This document shows positions 7,229-12,742 of a DNA stretch of 12,742 nt, piece after piece (positions within the stretch are counted from its first letter, which is position 1; each line of letters starts with the position of its first letter). The notes beneath the pieces are model-generated. The model saw only the letters and a program-made list of their open reading frames with translations. It was not told where the DNA came from and did not search any database. The DNA is from JAMXLO01 sp046735215 (GTDB taxonomy: Bacteria > Pseudomonadota > Alphaproteobacteria > Acetobacterales > Acetobacteraceae), in contig JBKPSV010000078.1 in the NCBI GenBank assembly GCA_046735215.1, positions 1 through 12,742 on the forward strand, read 5' to 3'. A program made the translations under genes and the position numbers.

Positions 7229-7906
7229 TCACACGACTGTCTCCAGTTGGGTGAACCTTACAGGTATCACTGCCGTGCTGCGGACGCTCCCGTCAGCATC
7301 CTTTTCCAGCAACGTCAGCTGCTGTGCGTCCGTCGGGCCAAGCGGCATGACGAGGCGGCCGCGCGGCTTCAATTGCTCGAGCAGCGCGGGTGGCACAGTT
7401 TCGGCGGCTGCTGTCACAATGACCTTGTCGTATGGCGCATGGTCCGGCCACCCACGCGAACCATCGCCTACCCGTATGTCCACGTTCTTGTACCCAAGAT
7501 GTTCAAGCCGAAGCTGTGCGCCGTCGGCAAACTCCTCGACGATTTCGACACTCCAGACGTGGCTGACAATTTCTGTAAGGATTGATGTTTGATAGCCAAG
7601 GCCTGTCCCGACCTCAAGGACGGTGTCCTGTGGTTCCAGGGCCAGAAGGTCTGTCATCAGCGCGCATATGAAGGGCTGGGAGATGGTCTTCTCAAATCCG
7701 ATAGGCAACGGGCGGTCTTCATAGGCCAGGTGGGCAAGCGGTTCCGGCACAAACATGTGCCGCGGGATGCGCGACATGGCGGTCAGGATGGGCGCATCAA
7801 ACGCGGCCTTGCCGAGTTCCTCCTCGAGCAAGTCGGCGTGGATCCCTATGACGTCGACCATGTGTCGACGCAGTATCGCCAGATGCTTGTCGGTCATCGG
7901 CTTCAT
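7229..7906 (-). CDS. pcm: Protein-L-isoaspartate O-methyltransferase
   Basis: A 225-residue cytoplasmic SAM-dependent enzyme that methylates L-isoaspartyl residues in damaged proteins to start their repair. SAM-binding motif I is TVLEVGTGLGYQTSIL at about 95-110. The family-specific ISQPFICALMTDLL at 75-88 precedes it, and post-motif KVIVTAAAETVPPALLEQLK and GRLVMPLG follow. Length is normal for bacterial PCMT. The ATG at 7906 has AGGGA eight bases upstream; a second ATG three codons in is less well placed. The phosphatase gene lies 66 bp downstream on the same strand and may be co-transcribed. Confidence 0.93.
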   Translation of the reverse strand: MKPMTDKHLAILRRHMVDVIGIHADLLEEELGKAAFDAPILTAMSRIPRHMFVPEPLAHLAYEDRPLPIGFEKTISQPFICALMTDLLALEPQDTVLEVGTGLGYQTSILTEIVSHVWSVEIVEEFADGAQLRLEHLGYKNVDIRVGDGSRGWPDHAPYDKVIVTAAAETVPPALLEQLKPRGRLVMPLGPTDAQQLTLLEKDADGSVRSTAVIPVRFTQLETVV

Positions 7907-8048
7907 GCTGTCTGTCCCTGGTTTCGGTGCCGCCCCAGTTGAGCGCCACGATAGCGCAGTTTCGCACTACGGCGCATCTGAAAGCAGATTGCCTTGAACC
8001 AGGCTTGCTCAGGCCGATGCGGCCGGCGACGGCACGATCGGTCGCCAT
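7907..8048. other. 142-bp spacer upstream of pcm, no gene seen
   Basis: This spacer separates pcm from the upstream DUF971 gene on the same strand, so it probably holds the pcm promoter. I could not pick convincing -35 and -10 boxes. A GGCCG-ATG-CGGCC hairpin (8012-8024) lies about 25 bp past the DUF971 stop but lacks a T run. Confidence 0.35.
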
Positions 8049-8405
8049 CTAGGCAGCATCCCTGGTCAGCCCCCTTTCTCGCAATGCCGCGAGATAGGCG
8101 CACCAGCGCTGCTCCTGCTGCTGGCCAAGCTCGTACAGATATTCCCAAGAGTAGATGCCGGTATCGTGACGATCATCGAACAGCAGGCGCACCGCGTAAT
8201 TGCCGACCGGTTCGATTCCGACGATGGCGACCGAGCGTTTCCCTGCGACGATCCGCTTCTGATCCGGACCGTGCCCCTGGACTTCGGCACTTGGGCTTTC
8301 GACGCGAAGATACTCGGCTGGCAACGAAGAGGTGGTGCCATCGTCAAATTCAATACGCAGCACGCGGTCCGCTGCGTTGAGCCTGATCGTGGTAGCGATC
8401 GGCAT
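8049..8405 (-). CDS. DUF971 / gamma-butyrobetaine hydroxylase-like N-terminal domain protein
   Basis: A 118-residue soluble protein consisting of one DUF971 (GBBH-like N-terminal) domain. It has the opening LRIEFDDGTTSSLPAEYLRV and the conserved GNYAVRLLFDDRHDTGIYSW (residues 69-88) followed by EYLYELG. The stand-alone form is widespread in proteobacteria and linked by some to iron-sulfur protein assembly (ApbC/Mrp fusions); its biochemical role is unsettled. Its ATG overlaps the stop of the Trm112-like gene by one base (TGATG), so it is the last gene of the cnoX-led operon and is probably translationally coupled. Confidence 0.88.
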   Translation of the reverse strand: MPIATTIRLNAADRVLRIEFDDGTTSSLPAEYLRVESPSAEVQGHGPDQKRIVAGKRSVAIVGIEPVGNYAVRLLFDDRHDTGIYSWEYLYELGQQQEQRWCAYLAALRERGLTRDAA

Positions 8406-8608
8406 CAGTCCTCCAGTTTGCGGGCCTCCTCTGGCAGCATGATCGGGATACCGTCGCGCACCGGATAGGCAAGACCCGCCTTGCGGCTGATCAGTTCGCT
8501 TGCTTCTCGATCGTACTCCAGCGGTCCCTTTGTAAGCGGGCAGACCAACACCTCGAGCAGCCTGGGATCGATTGGTGGCTGGCGCTTCGCCTCACCTGCG
8601 TCGTCCAT
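8405..8608 (-). CDS. Trm112-like (UPF0434/YcaR) small protein
   Basis: A 67-residue protein of the Trm112 fold. It shows DPRLLEVLVCPLTKGPLEYD then SRKAGLAYPVRDGIPIMLPE, the standard two halves of this family. The zinc-binding CPxC found in many members is reduced to a single Cys23 (CPLT), a common variant in alphaproteobacteria, so zinc binding is doubtful. Trm112 proteins act as partners or activators of methyltransferases in eukaryotes and archaea; the bacterial role is unclear. GGAG about nine bases upstream supports the ATG at 8608. It lies 13 bp after the LON-domain gene and overlaps the DUF971 gene. Confidence 0.9.
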   Translation of the reverse strand: MDDAGEAKRQPPIDPRLLEVLVCPLTKGPLEYDREASELISRKAGLAYPVRDGIPIMLPEEARKLED

Positions 8609-8621
8609 GCCGCGATCTCCG

Positions 8622-9287
8622 TCAACTAACGCTCCGGCCGCCTGGCACGTCTTGCGCCAATGCCCCCATCTGCAGGAGCGCCAGCAACGCCGAAGTCCGC
8701 TCCGCCTCGGTGGACACCTCCAGGAGTGCCTGCTTCTCCGCCGGCTCGAATGGGCACACCATTGCCAAGGTCACCACCAGCATGTCGTCCGGCAACCGCT
8801 TGATCGCATCCCAATTCACGTCGATGCGCCGGTGGGTGAAGTAGCCGCGCAGCACACTCATCAGCTCCTCGCGCGGCACCTCGGCGCCGGTTTGCTGCAG
8901 GTCCAAATCGGTCAGGTAGGGAGAGAGGTCGCCACGAACACGGCGGTAGCCGCGGCGCATCTCCAATTCGCTCTGAACAGCAAATCGAATCAAGCCGGTC
9001 AGGGTAATCAAAAAATGCCCTTCATCCGTCTCGGCGAACGAGGAAATGCGTCCGAGGCAACCGATGCGAAACAGGCCGGGGCCGGTCTGGGTCTCGGCTG
9101 CGGTCGGGTCTGGCTGGATCATGCCGAACATGCGGCCATGGCCGAGCGAGTCCTCGGTCATGGCCAGGTAGCGCGGCTCGAAGATGCGCAAGGGTAACTT
9201 GCCGCGCGGCAGCAGCAGAGCGCCGGACAACGGAAACACCGGGAATTCACCCGGCAGATCGTCCACCCCGGGGTGGAAAGCGGGCAT
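8622..9287 (-). CDS. LON substrate-binding domain protein (stand-alone)
   Basis: A 221-residue soluble protein that is a single LON N-terminal domain. The diagnostic start is PVFPLSGALLLPRGKLPLRI then FEPRYLAM. It continues through IGCLGRISSFAETDEGHFLI (strands) and ends in the helical MSVLRGYF...LLALLQM region. It lacks the AAA+ and serine-protease domains of Lon, so it is not a protease by itself. It may bind unfolded polypeptides, which fits its place directly after the holdase-type CnoX gene: the CnoX TAG (9290-9288) abuts its ATG (9287). The role is inferred from context. Confidence 0.9.
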   Translation of the reverse strand: MPAFHPGVDDLPGEFPVFPLSGALLLPRGKLPLRIFEPRYLAMTEDSLGHGRMFGMIQPDPTAAETQTGPGLFRIGCLGRISSFAETDEGHFLITLTGLIRFAVQSELEMRRGYRRVRGDLSPYLTDLDLQQTGAEVPREELMSVLRGYFTHRRIDVNWDAIKRLPDDMLVVTLAMVCPFEPAEKQALLEVSTEAERTSALLALLQMGALAQDVPGGRSVS

Positions 9288-10229
9288 CTAGCTGAACAAC
9301 ACTGCAGACAGCTTGCGGCGCGCGGCAATCGTCGCGGGATCGTCGAAACCCCACGCTTCAAAGAGCTTCAGGAGCTGAAGCCGCGCCGCGTCCTCGTTCC
9401 AGGTGCGGTTGCGCCGCACGATCTCCAACAACGCGTCCGCCGCCTGTTCGCGCTGGCCGCCCGCATTCAGCGCCGTCGCCAGATCGTAGCGTGCCTGCAG
9501 ATCCGTCGGATCGGCAGTGACCCGGGCCTGCAGCGTCTGCAGCTGGCCCTGTGCCTTGCGGCCCTCCTCGGCCAGCGCCAGAGCACTGCGGGCGCCGGCC
9601 ACTTCGGCGTGTTCACTGACACTAGCGGGCACCCTGGCGAGGGCCTGTCGTGCCTGATCCTCTTGCCCAAGCGCCATCAGAGCGCGGATCAGCCCGCCCC
9701 AGGCGTCGCCATTCTCGGGCTCTTGTTGGAGCAGCTCGCTGAACAGCTCGCCGGCCTGCTGCGCATCGCCGGCTTCGAGCGCCGCCTTGGCCTCGGCGAG
9801 CAGGTCCGCAGCTGGCATTGAGCCCCCTGCCAGCTTGAGCAGGGCCTCGATGAAGCGCTTGACCTCGGACTCGGGAAGCGCACCCTGGAACAGATCGGCG
9901 ATCTGGCCCTGCCAGAATGCGGCCACCGTCGGAACCGACTGCATCGGCAGACCCAGTTGGGCGAGCTGCTGCACCAGCGACCGGTTCTGATCGATATCGA
10001 TCTTCACCAGCTTGACACGCCCGCCGGCCGCGCGGACCACCTTCTCCAAGGTTGGGGTCAGCTGCTTGCATGGACCGCACCAAGTCGCCCAGAAATCGAC
10101 GATGACAGGTAGGGTGCGGGAGGCCTCGATGACCTCCTTCATGAAGGTCTTCTGATCGCCATCCATGATCATGGCGGCGCCGTTGCCGCCCTGGGCGGAT
10201 GGGGTCTGCCCGATGATCAACTCGTCCAT
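9288..10229 (-). CDS. cnoX: CnoX/YbbN thioredoxin-TPR co-chaperone
   Basis: A 313-residue cytoplasmic protein. An N-terminal thioredoxin domain (about 25-135) carries WCGPC (Trp50, Cys51, Cys54) and cis-Pro100 in SVPT. It is followed by an all-helical TPR-like region (about 138-313, rich in Ala, Leu, Gln and Glu, e.g. AALEAGDAQQAGELFSELLQ). This architecture defines CnoX (YbbN), a holdase that works with GroEL/DnaK and protects proteins from oxidation. E. coli CnoX has lost the first Cys, whereas the Caulobacter-type protein keeps CGPC and is a reductase; this one has the redox-competent motif. It heads the operon with LON-domain, Trm112-like and DUF971 genes. GAAGG about eight bases upstream supports the ATG at 10229. 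Confidence 0.92.
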   Translation of the reverse strand: MDELIIGQTPSAQGGNGAAMIMDGDQKTFMKEVIEASRTLPVIVDFWATWCGPCKQLTPTLEKVVRAAGGRVKLVKIDIDQNRSLVQQLAQLGLPMQSVPTVAAFWQGQIADLFQGALPESEVKRFIEALLKLAGGSMPAADLLAEAKAALEAGDAQQAGELFSELLQQEPENGDAWGGLIRALMALGQEDQARQALARVPASVSEHAEVAGARSALALAEEGRKAQGQLQTLQARVTADPTDLQARYDLATALNAGGQREQAADALLEIVRRNRTWNEDAARLQLLKLFEAWGFDDPATIAARRKLSAVLFS

Positions 10230-10335
10230 GGTTCGTGGCCTTCAATGTCGGTCAAGGCATAGATGTTGCTGCTCCGCAGGGAGACAAGCGCGGCGCTGCC
10301 AAGTTGTGGCGGACCATGCCGCGAGTAGGTGCGAC

Positions 10336-10364
10336 TTGCAATCGGGGGGGAAGCCGCCTAGAAA
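10336..10364 (+). promoter_or_regulatory. Candidate sigma-70 promoter for tRNA-Gly
   Basis: TTGCAA (10336-10341) and TAGAAA (10359-10364) are separated by exactly 17 bp; each matches four of six consensus bases. The -10 ends 20 bp before the mature tRNA 5' end, a normal distance for a tRNA leader. The G-run (CGGGGGGG, 10343-10350) in the spacer is unusual but does not exclude function. No direct evidence of activity. Confidence 0.45.
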
Positions 10365-10384
10365 CCGCGGCCTGGTCGGGGAGC

Positions 10385-10459
10385 GCGGGCGTAGCTCAGG
10401 GGTAGAGCATAACCTTGCCAAGGTTGGGGTCGAGGGTTCGAATCCCTTCGCCCGCTCCA
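10385..10459 (+). tRNA. tRNA-Gly (GCC), CCA encoded
   Basis: A full cloverleaf can be drawn. The acceptor stem is GCGGGCG (10385-10391) with CGCCCGC (10449-10455). The D arm is GCTC/GAGC (10394-10397, 10405-10408). The anticodon stem is TAACC/GGTTG with loop TTGCCAA (10415-10421) and anticodon GCC at 10417-10419. The T arm GAGGG-TTCGAAT-CCCTT includes one G-T pair. The discriminator is T10456 and CCA is encoded at 10457-10459. The minus-strand integrase gene overlaps its 3' portion, marking it as a probable integration site. Confidence 0.97.
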
Positions 10460-11307
10460 TTTTTCAACACCTTAACCTGTGCGATAGGCGCCGGTAGCTT
10501 AGGCACTGCTACGCAAGTGGCACGCAACGTGGGGAGAATCGGCCGGGTGGCAGCCTGGCTGATCTCGTTCGCAATCTCTTCCAACGCGGCTTTGGCGTTG
10601 GCGAGCCGTCCTGGCGCTACATGGATATATCTCCCGGTTGTGCGGATATTGGGCATCCAATGCCCAAGAAGTGCCGCGATCTCCAGCTCGGGCACGCCGC
10701 GGGCCATCAGCTCCGTGGCAATGGTGTGGCGAACTGTGTAGGCGGTCACGTCTGGTCCGAAGCCCGCGGCTTCCCGCGCGGACTGAAAGGCGCCCGCAAT
10801 CTTCTTCACGGGCTTCCCGCGATACTGAACAATGTGCCCCCCTGCGGCCTCAATCCATGGCCGAAGCCAATCTGCCATCGGCAGCACCGGCCGGCGCTTC
10901 TTTGTCTGCACGCGAACGGGCGTATTGAGATTGATAGTCCCGCGATCCAGATCGCACTGGAACCGAGTAAGTTGCAATGCCGCTTCCGGTCGAGCAGCCG
11001 TCCCGATCAAGATGGCTAGGAATGTCCTTACATGGTCTGGCATGTTTGTAGACCAAAGCCGTGCCAATTCCTCGACCGTAAGCACCCGTTCCCTTCCTTG
11101 CCCCTCAGGCAATCTCAGGAACGGAACCGGTCGGTCAATCTCCTGATTGTTCCAAGCCCAGTTCACAGCGGCCTTCGCTGCGCCGAAGGCACGCTTGATG
11201 GTGCCGGCGCTGTAACCCGCAGCTTGCATCGCGCGGACTGCCGCATGCTGGGCGTCGAGGGTCAGCTCACCAACGGTCATCCCGATGGGCAGATGGCGGA
11301 GCATCAT
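10396..11307 (-). CDS. Tyrosine recombinase / phage-type integrase, probably N-terminally truncated
   Basis: 303 residues. A core-binding SAM-like domain (about 12-75, LTLDAQHAAVRAMQAAGYSA) precedes the catalytic domain, which holds Arg106 (GTAARPEAAL), Lys136/137 (TKKRRPVLP), Arg193-His194 (AYTVRHTIATEL, Tyr at the usual first His of HxxRH), His216 (LLGHW) and the nucleophile Tyr227 (GRYIHV). Catalytic residues are thus present. Integrases with this core usually carry about 80-100 more N-terminal residues (arm-binding domain). Upstream of the ATG the frame stays open for at least some 30 codons but shows no start codon or family-like sequence, so the 5' end looks lost. The last 20 codons, including the stop, lie inside tRNA-Gly, a common design for integrases whose att site is a tRNA 3' end. 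Confidence 0.8.
   Translation of the reverse strand: MMLRHLPIGMTVGELTLDAQHAAVRAMQAAGYSAGTIKRAFGAAKAAVNWAWNNQEIDRPVPFLRLPEGQGRERVLTVEELARLWSTNMPDHVRTFLAILIGTAARPEAALQLTRFQCDLDRGTINLNTPVRVQTKKRRPVLPMADWLRPWIEAAGGHIVQYRGKPVKKIAGAFQSAREAAGFGPDVTAYTVRHTIATELMARGVPELEIAALLGHWMPNIRTTGRYIHVAPGRLANAKAALEEIANEISQAATRPILPTLRATCVAVPKLPAPIAQVKVLKNGAGEGIRTLDPNLGKVMLYP
10432..10459. other. Probable attachment site (att core) at the tRNA-Gly 3' end
   Basis: The T arm, acceptor 3' strand and CCA form the usual crossover region for tyrosine integrases that target tRNA genes, and the adjacent integrase reading frame runs through it. Insertion of an element here would restore an intact tRNA, as seen. I found no second copy of this segment elsewhere in the window, so the exact core and the far att site are unknown. 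Confidence 0.45.
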
Positions 11308-11930
11308 TGCAAGGCTGATCTGCTGAGAGGTTGCGCTGATCAGGTGACACGTTGAACTCAGTTGCGGTCGGCTGCCGAGCCATGGCCCTCGAGAGTTCGG
11401 CTGCCATTGCTCCCTGGCGCTCGATGATCACCGGCATGCGGTCCTGGATCCCGGCCAGCTGGCGGTTTGCATCTGTGGTGATGGTCGCGAAGATCTGCAG
11501 CAACTCGCCATCCGGCGACTTCCACGTCTCCCAGACGCCCCCAAAGGCAACGGGCTCACCGTCGGCGCGCGCGACGGCAAATGGCGTTTTCCCATCCGGG
11601 TCATCGCGCCACTCGTAGTAGACGGGAGCGGGCACCAGGCAGCGCCATCGAGCAAAGGCATCCCGGAACATCCCGGACTTCGCGATGCTCTCGGACCTGG
11701 CGTTGATCGGCTTCCGCGCCTTCTTCAGATCCTTCGTGAAATAGGGCACCAGGCCCCACTTCAGGAGGTCGAGGTGACGCTCATTCCTCTTAAGGGTGCA
11801 GTCGGACGACCGGCGCGTCCATGGTTGGTGCCATATTCCACGTCGGGGCAAGGTTCGGCAGTGGGTTGACCGTGCCGAAAATCCGCGCGATGGCCTCGGC
11901 GGGCAGGAAGCTTGCGTAACGGCCACACAT
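11267..11930 (-). pseudogene. SRAP-domain (YedK/HMCES-like) protein, frameshifted and C-terminally altered
   Basis: SRAP proteins cross-link through Cys2 to abasic sites in single-stranded DNA. The N-terminal piece (11930 to 11793) starts MCGRYASFLPAEAIARI and contains the WNMAPT motif, then meets TAA at 11792-11790. One frame over, homology resumes at once (KRNERHLDLLKWGLVPYFTK), through RKPINARSESIA (the active-site Asn), YYEW (the active-site Glu) and IQDRMPVII. Removing one T from CACCCTTAAG would join HP and KRNERHL, so this is a single-base insertion. The residue aligned with the catalytic His (normally HDRMP) is Gln. After RMPVIIER the frame has no SRAP-like C-terminus and ends at 11267, overlapping the integrase start by 41 bases. 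A sequencing error could explain the frameshift but not the C-terminus. Confidence 0.8.
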
Positions 11931-11985
11931 GGCGGACGACGTAATCACGATGGGCCGCAGATTCCAGGCGATAAGGGGAGGGCTG

Positions 11986-12435
11986 ATGCCATTCGACGGC
12001 ACAGGCAAAACAGTGGTTGCCACGCAATCCACGATCGTTCTGGCGATGATCGAGTCCTTCTTCGAAGGCGGGGCCAGATGGGCGAGGCGCACATATTGCA
12101 CCGCGGATGGCAAACGCTGCCTTCTAGGAGCTATCGAGCACGTCCGTGGCGAAACTGGTCTCGTCGATAATCGGGCTACGGAGTATCTCGCCGGTGCGAT
12201 CAACCTGCGGCAACTGTCCAAGGGACTGCCGCCACTGGGCGATACCGTAACCGTAACGGTTATAGGGTTCAACGATGCGTTCCGGCGCAGTTATGCCGAG
12301 GTCGTCGAGGTCCTGAGCGAAGCCAAAAAACTTGCCATGAGCGACATCGGGGTCGTTGAAAGCGAGTGCCAAAGCGGAGCGCAGCGCAAGGGAGCCGATC
12401 ATCAACGCCATGGTTCGGTACCGGTCCGTATATAG
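11986..12435 (+). CDS. Hypothetical protein resembling the DUF6197 group
   Basis: 149 residues, predicted soluble. The central part (GARWARRTYCTADGKRCLLG, then AIEHVRG, and TVIGFNDAFRRSYAEVVEVL) resembles the W...Q/R...D..G...CLxGA..xA ... FND....(T/S)xxEV pattern of DUF6197 proteins, which are uncharacterised. I recall this from memory and am only moderately sure. I start at the ATG at 11986 because AAGGGGAGG (11973-11981) forms a strong Shine-Dalgarno four bases upstream; an in-frame start at 11929 would overlap the SRAP start. It is divergent from the SRAP pseudogene with 55 bp between. The basic C-terminal tail after about residue 125 looks non-conserved. Confidence 0.65.
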   Translation: MPFDGTGKTVVATQSTIVLAMIESFFEGGARWARRTYCTADGKRCLLGAIEHVRGETGLVDNRATEYLAGAINLRQLSKGLPPLGDTVTVTVIGFNDAFRRSYAEVVEVLSEAKKLAMSDIGVVESECQSGAQRKGADHQRHGSVPVRI

Positions 12436-12606
12436 GCAGCGCCCCTGCCCAGAACGCGTAATACAGCGCGTCTCTGCGTTGATGTCCCATGAGATCCCGA
12501 TGGACAGCTGAAACGCTGCCGGCTTCACGCTTGGAAGATTCGGATCGTGTCGGCCTCCCCGTGGCAGTGCCGACGCGCTGGGCCAATAGAGGACAGCCGG
12601 AGACTA
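12436..12606. other. 171-bp stretch without a supported gene
   Basis: Both strands carry open frames here, but none has a ribosome binding site or a recognisable protein pattern; the minus-strand ones are antisense to the hypothetical gene at 11986. No tRNA-like, CRISPR-like or strong terminator structure was seen. It ends at the TA dinucleotide where the IS630 element begins. Confidence 0.35.
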
Positions 12607-12742
12607 GAGCATGATCGTCTGAGATTGACTCCTGATTTGGGGGTTCCGGCGCGGATGTAAATTTGATTCAAGCTGCTGGCTGGAATGGAGGCCAGCCATG
12701 CATGGGGCGTCCGTATTCTCTGGATCTACGTCAACGTGTGGT
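12607..12742 (+). mobile_element. IS630-family insertion sequence, left end running off the right edge
   Basis: An IS630 transposase starts at 12702. About 95 bp upstream, GAGCATGATCGTCTGAGATT (12607-12626) directly follows a TA dinucleotide (12605-12606). IS630 elements insert at TA and duplicate it, and ends beginning GAGCATGATC are familiar for alphaproteobacterial members. The opposite end is outside the window, so the boundary is inferred from one side only. Confidence 0.65.
12702..12742 (+). CDS. IS630-family transposase, N-terminal fragment
   Basis: Thirteen complete codons, plus two bases of a fourteenth, are visible: MGRPYSLDLRQRV and probably V. This is the conserved opening of IS630-family transposases (the helix-turn-helix DNA-binding N-terminus, usual form MGRPYSxDLRxRVV). 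Many members are expressed as two frames joined by frameshifting, which cannot be judged here. An ATG at 12698 lies in another frame and does not give this motif. Confidence 0.85.
   Translation, partial: MGRPYSLDLRQRV

Larger units (their letters stand above)
10460..12606. mobile_element. Probable decayed integrative element at tRNA-Gly
   Basis: The segment between tRNA-Gly and the IS630 end holds an integrase oriented into the tRNA, a broken SRAP gene and one small hypothetical gene, with no housekeeping gene. This is what remains of an island or prophage after deletion and IS insertion would look like. The far attachment site is not visible, so the right limit given here is only the IS630 boundary. 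Confidence 0.4.

Noticed and set aside
8012..8024. GGCCG-ATG-CGGCC hairpin as terminator of the cnoX operon
   Set aside because: Only a 5-bp stem and no T run on the transcribed side; common by chance in high-G+C DNA.
10415..10741. Plus-strand open frame starting in the tRNA
   Set aside because: It begins inside the tRNA and runs antisense to the integrase; a typical artefact.
11788..11795. Programmed +1 frameshift at CCT-TAA in the SRAP gene
   Set aside because: No upstream stimulatory Shine-Dalgarno or known slippery site, SRAP genes are not known to use frameshifting, and other defects in the gene point to decay.
12249..12261. AACCGT-A-ACGGTT palindrome
   Set aside because: It lies inside the coding sequence for TVTVTV and is explained by repeated Thr-Val codons.
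12124..12528. Minus-strand 134-codon frame opposite the DUF6197-like gene
   Set aside because: Apparent patterns are complementary-strand shadows; no ribosome binding site or family motif, while the plus strand has both.
1..12742. CRISPR array, rRNA, riboswitch, replication origin
   Set aside because: No regularly spaced repeats, rRNA-like blocks, recognisable aptamer or clustered DnaA/iteron sequences were seen on either strand.

Overview
The window is GC-rich bacterial DNA (roughly 60-65% G+C by eye). It probably comes from an alphaproteobacterium. The evidence is protein resemblance plus gene order: a CnoX/YbbN co-chaperone with an intact WCGPC motif, a stand-alone LON-domain protein, a Trm112-like protein with a single Cys, and a DUF971 protein run in one operon, with an alphaproteobacterial-style IS427-type IS5 transposase and a tRNA-Gly(GCC) nearby. 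I cannot fix the genus. Both window edges are the ends of insertion sequences: an IS5-family element on the left and an IS630-family element on the right.

Left third (1-5945), transport and detoxification. After the IS5 end comes a fosmidomycin-resistance-type MFS exporter (fsr, TTG start). It meets a TauE/SafE (TSUP) permease tail to tail, one base apart. The permease is divergent from a four-gene operon: a TetR/CecR-like repressor, an HlyD/YbhG membrane fusion protein, one ABC ATPase and one ABC-2 permease. All three junctions are ATGA overlaps, so translation is probably coupled. An 18-bp palindrome just before the repressor gene looks like its operator. The layout resembles enterobacterial cecR-ybhGFSR, reduced to one nucleotide-binding domain and one permease gene.

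Middle (5946-8048), protein modification. A small SET-domain protein, visibly lower in G+C than its surroundings and preceded by a 187-bp spacer with two inverted repeats, converges with a dual-specificity/tyrosine phosphatase-like gene (CX5R motif). A protein-L-isoaspartate O-methyltransferase (pcm) lies upstream of the phosphatase on the same strand.

Right-centre (8049-10456), housekeeping. The minus-strand operon cnoX - LON domain - Trm112-like - DUF971 has almost no spacing. A tRNA-Gly(GCC) with encoded CCA and a plausible sigma-70 promoter diverges from it.

Right end (10457-12742), a decayed mobile region. A tyrosine recombinase without an N-terminal arm domain reads into the tRNA and ends inside it, so the tRNA 3' end is the likely attachment site. 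Next come a frameshifted SRAP (YedK/HMCES-type) pseudogene whose C-terminus also departs from the family, a small divergent gene resembling the DUF6197 group, a 171-bp stretch without a gene, and the IS630 left end with the first codons of its transposase. I found no complete novel system. The best leads are the tRNA-Gly island remnant, the repressor operator placed between -35 and -10, and the transferred-looking SET gene.
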